A stretch of DNA of 64,000 bases from Cephalopachus bancanus (taxonomy: Eukaryota; Chordata; Mammalia; Primates; Tarsiidae), in contig JAPVLO010000381.1 in NCBI GenBank assembly GCA_027257055.1, positions 1,448,181-1,512,180 on the forward strand. The letters are read 5' to 3'. Positions 58,100 to 64,000 of this stretch are shown here, in pieces. How positions within the stretch are numbered: the stretch's first letter is position 1; every line of letters begins with the position of its first letter. A model generated the notes under the pieces. The model was not told where the DNA came from and searched no databases. It worked only from the letters and a program-made list of their open reading frames with translations. Made by a program: the position numbers and the translations under genes.

Positions 58100-58820
58100 A
58101 AAGAAGTTCACCTTATAAGCAAATACTAGAGATAAAATAAATGCTAAAAATACTCAATCCAAAGGAAAGGAGAGAGTAAAAAAGGAACAACAACAACAAC
58201 AAAAATCAGATAAACATAAAACAGAAAAATGATAGACTTAAACCCAATCATATGGATGATGTCATCTTAATAATTACATTAAATGTAAATCATCTGACTA
58301 ATTAAAAGAGATTGTCAGGCTGGTTAAAATATAAGACTTGACTATATACTAATTACATGAAATTCACTTTAAATATAAAATGTTTGGTTAAAAGTAGTAA
58401 AAAAATACATATATACCATATAAACACAAAGCATAAAAAACTGGAATGGTTACATTCAAACCAGACAAAACAGGTTTCAGACAAAGTGATATGACCAATG
58501 ATAAAAAGATTCTTTCACAATGATAAAAGGGTCAATTCATCAATAAGACATCATGATTCGTCATTTAAATTCAACTGAGTGGAAATCACAACACTCCTTT
58601 TCAGTAAGTGATATACACGTAGAAGGAAAATCAGCGAGAATACTGAGTGACTATCAAACAAGAAAGATACTTCATAATAGTAAACAAATCAATTCATCCA
58701 GAAGATATAACAATACTACATTTTTATTCGCCCAGTAAGAAAGCTTCAAAGTACATGGAATGAAAACTGAAAGACTGACACAACACAAGGAGAAATAGTT
58801 ATCCATACAGGTATAGTTAA
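58100..58820 (+). mobile_element. Ancient L1 (L1M/HAL1-like) fragment
   Basis: Diverged endonuclease-region sequence (TTACATTAAATGTAAATCAT, AATGATAAAAGGGTCAATTC). Continues after the nested L1 at 59480-59640. Confidence 0.65.
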
Positions 58821-58835
58821 AAATCTCAATCTCCC

Positions 58836-59478
58836 ACCTAACGCCAGTCAAGATGGCCATTATCAATAACTCAAAAAACAACAGAGGCTGGAGAGGATAT
58901 GGGGAAAAGGGAACTCTTCTACACTGTTGGTGGGATTGTAAACTAGTATAACCTCTTGAAAAACACTGTGGCAATTTCTAACACTGGCAAGATCTAAAAA
59001 TTGACCTTCTGTATGACCCAGCAATCTCCCTCCTGGGAATATACCTGGAAGAACTGAAATCACTCTATAAAAAATATACCTGCACACACATGTTTATTGC
59101 AGCATTATTCACATCAGCAAAAACATGGAACCAACCGTTGCTGCCCACTGCAAGTGGACTGGATAGAGAAAAATGTATATTTACATGATGGAATATTATG
59201 CAGCCTTAAAGAAAAACAAAATTACGAACTTCACAGCAATTTGGATGGAATTAGAGTCTATATAATACTCAGTGATTTATCACGAAACAAAGATCTGAGT
59301 ACCACATAAGCGAACCCTGAACATTTATCATAATACTGTAAGAAAGAGATTGGAAGTAGTGGGACACCTGGGGGGGCACATAACATCAATAAGGGTACCC
59401 ACACTTTACCTGTACAATGACCACTTATGTAGCTAACCCTGAATTGTATCCCACATCTTTAAAATAAAAAATAAGAGG
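58836..59478 (+). mobile_element. 5'-truncated L1 3' end nested in ancient L1
   Basis: Starts at CCACCTAACGCCAGTCAAGA, includes the Cys-rich end of ORF2, and ends TTTAAAATAAAAAATAAGAGG. Target duplication AAAAATCTCAATCTC at about 58821 and 59480. Confidence 0.94.
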
Positions 59479-59479
59479 A

Positions 59480-59640
59480 AAAAAATCTCAATCTCTTAGC
59501 AATGAATAGTTCAAGTAGATAAAAAAAAATCAGTAAAGCTTCAGAAGACTTGAACAACACTGTAAGCCAACTTGACTGTTTGACATTTATAGTATACTCA
59601 GTCAGCAATACAAGAAGACACGCTCTCTTCAACAGATCTG
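59480..59640 (+). mobile_element. Ancient L1, continued
   Basis: TTAGCAATGAATAGTTCAAG and GACTTGAACAACACTGTAAG continue the endonuclease region of the element at 58100. Confidence 0.65.
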
Positions 59641-61546
59641 TTAGGGTTGGGGCCACCAGGAAAGGAGACTGAAGGGTGACTAATGTGTTCAGAGAAAAAC
59701 TAGGAAAGTACGCTCTAAAGGAAGCCCACAGATAAAGTGAGTTCTAAAGTTAAGGTCCGCATTAACTCTGTTGAAAGAATAAAAGTCAAGAAGTGAGAGA
59801 GAAAAGGGTGCAGGGAATCTGGCACCGTGCTGTGTCTGACCACCCGGACAAGAGCAGCCTCAGCGGAGGGCCTCTCGAAAGCCACACGGGACGCGCTGGG
59901 GAGTGGCTGCAAGGAGTCTGCAACGTGTTCAGGATGAATGTTTTCAAGAGACAGAGAAGGGCGGCGGCTGGAGAATACACGTCAAGGGACGTTCGCTATT
60001 TATGGTGCAATTTACTGGAATATACGTGCTGGGGAAAGGACCCTCCGTGGAGGAAGACGAGACAGGTTAAAAGCAGCAGGAGTGACAGAGCAAGTTCCTT
60101 GAGAAGGTGGGAGGGGCTGGGATCCAAGATACAAGGAAGGTTTCCTTCAATACAAAAAACCCCACTAGTATATAACTCAACATTTTAAAAAGAGTTTTTA
60201 AAATGTTTATAAGACGTTAAGTTATCCCGTCTTAGTATATAGACTATAAGTATTTTTATAATTTTGATTTTCCTTCATGATCCAAGGACACCATTATGAA
60301 TACTGACTACTATTTTGTCTCAGTGATGAACTCTTGACTTGCAGGGCAGGCAGGGATGGCCCTTGGTCCTTTTCTGGGATGGTTACAGACTGCTTTGATT
60401 TTCTGGCTTTTCACTGCCTTTTCCCTCACAGTCCTCCAGCTGAAGTCTGCACAGCTGCTTACTACGTGCCACGCTTACTTCCGGAATAAATACTTCCATA
60501 GGACCAACGTGGTCCAAGGTCATGAAAGGAAACCAAATCATCAACTATATTATGCAAAGGACACTAGTTTCATGGACAGCAATAAGCTATTTGAAAGCTC
60601 TGAACTAAAGACAGTGACGCAAAACAAACAGCATGAATTAAATGATAGTCCTTGTCCCACAATACGTCTCTGTCTCTAACTCTGAAGATCACACATTTGT
60701 TTTGGTAATTTGCGTCTTCTAAAATCTAACTGTTATTAGTCAAATGAGTAAATTTAATAATCTCTAAGCTTAAGATAAGCATGAGATAATACTCCGCAAA
60801 ATAAAACTATAACCAACTGGAAAATTAAATTGAAAATCAAAATGATGTATTTAAAAATAGTCAAGGACTAAATAATTCAGGCAATTCATTCATATACAAG
60901 CTCAAATAAAAGAAAAATGTCCAGCTTCACTGTAAACACAGAAATACAAACTGAAACAAATCTGCTGATTTGTTACTCATTGATTAAATAGATGTTTAAG
61001 TAAATGCCCAGCAGTGGGTGCCACTTAGGGCCTGGAGAAATGGTTACGTTCTCCCACACTGCTGACAGCATCATAACTGTTTCTTGACAAGGAAATCAGG
61101 CAATATACAATATAACTTTGTGAATTATATTAGAGAAATTTACTTTATGGAAGTAACTGTGACTGTGTACAGAGTTAGAGGTGTAGGTGGTTACAATAAC
61201 AAAAACTAAAACCTAAAGGCCTACAAAAAACCAGATTTGTGAAAAAATTATGATAAGCAGCCCAGTAGAATATGTGATCATTAAAAACAGTATATAATGG
61301 TGATAAAGAGAATATATGACAATATATTCAGATAGAGTGCTATTTTCATAATAATACTACAATAATGTTATTTGTAAGAACATTATAATAACTAGAAAAG
61401 GAATATAAAAAGTATACATAATATCCTGTTTTGGTAAAAAATTAAATATATTCAAAACTGTATATATGACTTGACATGTGATAGTTAAATTTTCACTTGT
61501 AGTTGCAAATTTTCTGAAGCTAGGCGTTCTATTTATTTATTTAATT
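59641..61546. other. NEK1 intron, unannotated
   Basis: Largely AT-rich. The frame at 60356-60679 (107 codons) opens with a hydrophobic segment (LIFWLFTAFSLTVLQL) but has no recognised relative and no supporting signals. 60980-61330 looks like an old L1 3' remnant (CCCACACTGCTGACAGCATC). Confidence 0.4.
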
Positions 61547-61829
61547 TTTTGACTCAGAGCCTCACTCTGTTGCCCAGGCTGGAGTGCAGTGGCATGCTCA
61601 TGTCCACCGCTGCCTCAACCTGCTGAGCTCAGGTGATCCTTCTGCCTCAGCCTTCCAGGTAGCTGGAACCACAGGTGCACCCCACCACACCCAGTTAATT
61701 TTTTATTTATGGTAGAGATGAGGTCTCACCAAGTTGCCAAGGTTGATCTCGAACTCCAGGGCTCAGGCAATTCTCTCATCTCTGCCTCCCAAAGTGATGG
61801 GATTACAAGCATGAGCCACTGCACCCGCT
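61547..61829 (-). mobile_element. Alu
   Basis: Antisense, first of a direct pair. Confidence 0.93.
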
Positions 61830-61831
61830 AT

Positions 61832-62104
61832 TCATTTTTTTTTTTTGAGTTGGAGCTCACTCTGTCACAGACTGATCAGTGGCTGCTCCGGCCACCGCAC
61901 TTGACCTGCTGGGCTCTGGCGATCCTACCACTTCAGCCTTCTGAGTAGCCGGATTACAGGCATGCGCTACCACCCGCTGATTTTTTGATTTATTGTAGAG
62001 ATGAGGTCTCGCCAAGTGCCCTGGGTTCGAACCTGGGCTCAGGCAATCCACTCACCTCAGCCTCCCAAAGGCATGGGATTACAGGCTGAGCTACAGAGCC
62101 CAGC
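61832..62104 (-). mobile_element. Young-type Alu with small deletions
   Basis: Antisense; inserted at the 5' end of the previous Alu, with several one- to four-base gaps. Flanks CCGCTATTCATTTTT and CAGCTATATTCTATTTTT. Confidence 0.93.
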
Positions 62105-62618
62105 TATATTCTATTTTTTAATAAGAAAAATTTGATTACATATATTTAAAATAGCAAGTGAGAAAAGGTAAGAGGTCTGAAAATCTTTTACCAGAAAGTG
62201 CATATGAATATCTATCTACTAATCTGTTTATAAATAGAGGCAATTAGCACTTCTGTCCAGATAAGATATACTGCTTAAGCTTAGTCTTATACTAAATATG
62301 GAAGTCAGGTTAGGCCATGGGAAAGAGAGAGTGTGCATAAGGGTGTAAGAGAAAATTTTTTGCTCAAATAATAGTAGATCCTATAGGAAAAAAATCCTGA
62401 ACAGGAAACCAATGAAATAGTCTCTATCCTGGTTATACTTTCATTAGCAATTTCTTTTTAGTATCTCAAAAGAAAAGGTGGAAGTTTTTTTTTGTTTGTT
62501 TGTTCTGATGTGTGTTTGTGTTCTTTAGAGATTAAAACTAAACATTATGGTCTATCAAAGAAAAACAACAGTAAATGCTAGCAAATGGATAACATTTCCA
62601 CTTGAGGACCATACTTGC
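62105..62618. other. NEK1 intron, unannotated
   Basis: Nothing recognised apart from a (GTTT)n tract near 62492. 62867-63515 and 63605-63828 likewise hold only intronic AT-rich sequence. Confidence 0.45.
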
Positions 62619-62866
62619 CTTTGGGTTGTTTGCATCGAACAGGCCAGTTGAAAGTCCAATCAGCAAGGAATTCTTGTTTTTATTTCTTGGTGGTGAATCA
62701 GAGCGAGATCTAAGTGGAAGGGATTCTTCCGGTGAACACTGGATTGGCAGAACTTGAGAGACTACGTTCGAGGGCTCAGACTGAACCATTCGATGGAAAA
62801 ATGGTTCCGGCAGAAGAGACTTCTCTGTATCACAGTTAGAGTGCTGAGAGTCACCTATTCCAGGTT
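62619..62866 (-). CDS. NEK1: NEK1 internal exon, 248 nt, ending at a GC donor
   Basis: The acceptor is TACCACAG. The exon has two leading bases and 82 codons, including the segment EPFFH and the conserved end [18 protein letters not shown], which is diagnostic for NEK1. The donor reads AAAG|GCAAGTA, a GC-AG type donor that otherwise matches the consensus perfectly. It ends on a complete codon, and the next exon starts with ATG CTG in phase 0. Serine-rich residues around SPEES and RSRSDSPP look like a disordered, phosphorylatable linker between the kinase/coiled-coil part and the C-terminal domain. Confidence 0.93.
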
Positions 62867-63515
62867 CTGTGGTATAAAGAAGAGATCGCGTGACTAGTCC
62901 ATATAGTACTTAAACAGAGTTCTAAATGACATTGACAAGGCATAGTATTTAACACAAATTCTCGCGAAAACCCCACGTCTATCAGGAAAACAAAAGCAAA
63001 ATATGTGTGTGAGTACATTACCCTATAAATAATCTTTAACAGGATATGTTTTATTTTCAGAAAGTCAATTTAACTTGCTATATACTTCCATGATATTGGA
63101 AGTTCCAAAACACAGACACAAATCCAAGGCAATACTGTACACTAAAAAAATACAGTTTGGGCACATATTTAGTTCCAGTATAAATTCGTTCCTATACATT
63201 CTATCCCAGAGGATAAAAAATTATATTTCTTATAACTAATCCTATTTAAGAAGACGACTTGCTTATTGTCTTAGTACACTGGCTTGGTTTCAGCAAGTAA
63301 TTCTTTTCATTTTTGAACACTCAATAAAATAATTGGCCAAGAAATTTTACTGCCATGTTGCCATACAATCCTGTTACAGAGTCCAGTGCTCAATGCCTAC
63401 TACCTTCCAAACAACTGAGACAACTGATAAGGAATGCTACTTACACACTGCCCAAATAAAGCAGGTTGGTGTTAACACTTCCAGAAAGTAACGAGACTCA
63501 CGCAGCAGGGCTTAC

Positions 63516-63604
63516 CTGTGTGACTGTCACTGAGCTGGTCCACACGGCTCGACAGTCCACCTTCTGGACCTTCATTTTGCCGAATGGTGACCCTGTCCTC
63601 CAAC
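63516..63604 (-). CDS. NEK1: NEK1 internal exon, 89 nt
   Basis: Upstream-most exon in the window. The acceptor is a pyrimidine-rich tract ending TATGGCAG and the donor is ACAG|GTAAGC. It has one leading base, 29 full codons (beginning LEDRVTIRQNEGPEGG and ending SDSHT) and one trailing G. That trailing G joins the two leading bases (AA) of the next exon to make a glutamate codon, so the phases fit. I do not firmly remember this stretch of human NEK1; the call rests on the open frame, good splice sites and phase agreement with the clearly recognisable next exon. Confidence 0.75.
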
Positions 63605-63828
63605 CTGCCATAGAGGGGTACCGAGTAAAAAACAGTTTACCAGAAATAAAAGCTTTCTAAAAGAAAGAAAACGGAATGCAAGTGCACCAGCGTCCTGTGA
63701 TCTTTATTCTAATTATTTTTACCCACTATTATATATATTTTCTCTCATAAGCAGACCGTATTTTTTACCCTGTTCAAATCCTCACCAAACTCTAATCACT
63801 CACAGCAACCAGCCTCGCCCTGTTTCAT

Positions 63829-64000
63829 AACAATGGTTCTCAAAGTGAAGTCCCCAGACAACAGTAACATAAAAAGTCTTGTTAGAAGGCAAATTCTCAG
63901 GCCTACCCTAGACTTATGAATCAGAAACTTGGGAGGGACAAGGGGATAAGGCCCAGCCATTCGTTTTGAAAAATTTCCCAAAGCGATTCTAATGAATGCT
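63829..64000 (+). repeat. MER5-type hAT-Charlie remnant
   Basis: AACAATGGTTCTCAAAGTGA, GTTAGAAGGCAAATTCTCAG, CTTATGAATCAGAAACTTGG and AAGCGATTCTAATGAATGCT follow the MER5 order. Runs off the window. Confidence 0.8.

Overview
The window is vertebrate nuclear DNA from a primate. It is dominated by dimeric, 7SL-derived Alu elements and by L1 retrotransposons. The commonest young Alu is not a human AluS/AluY type: the A-box region reads GGCTCAGCCTG with one base missing, the middle reads CTACAATAAATCAAAAAAT, and the right arm reads GGCCGGGAGCGGCC. It also does not look like the tRNA-fused galago/loris type. My best guess is a non-anthropoid primate, possibly tarsier. The species call is an inference; the primate call is firm.

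The only multi-exon gene I recognise is the 3' part of NEK1 (NIMA-related kinase 1), on the minus strand from the right edge to about 37.86 kb. Six exons can be read: 63516-63604, 62619-62866, 52703-52872, 43251-43381, 42670-42802 and a terminal exon with its stop at 38961-38963. The 3' UTR runs on to a poly(A) signal at 37877-37882. All junction phases agree except across the 43.4-52.7 kb intron, where an exon known from human and mouse NEK1 (about 70 residues) could not be found. Three other oddities are a GC-AG donor, a probably lost and re-sited donor, and a shifted stop that adds a short C-terminal tail.

Layout. 1-18.0 kb: three L1 elements nested inside one another, all on the plus strand and further interrupted by Alus. 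The innermost (about 1797-8150) is full length with an intact ORF1 and a broken ORF2. 18.0-20.2 kb: Alus and antisense L1. 20.2-22.7 kb: GC-rich block with a 36-bp minisatellite. 23.5-25.4 kb: CpG-rich sequence with no recognisable gene. 25.4-35.8 kb: Alu, L1, MaLR, hAT-like and mariner-like repeats. 36.07-36.64 kb: a CpG island. 37.86-64 kb: NEK1 exons and introns. The introns carry two Tigger-like transposons, a second mariner-like palindrome, an intact intronless HMGN2 retrocopy inside one Tigger, a three-unit 92/93-bp CpG-rich tandem array, and many Alus.

There is no operon, CRISPR array or prokaryotic feature, and I did not find a convincing new molecular system. The most informative signals are NEK1 splice and C-terminus changes, nested and templated insertion events, palindromic transposon derivatives, and sharply GC-rich patches embedded in AT-rich sequence.
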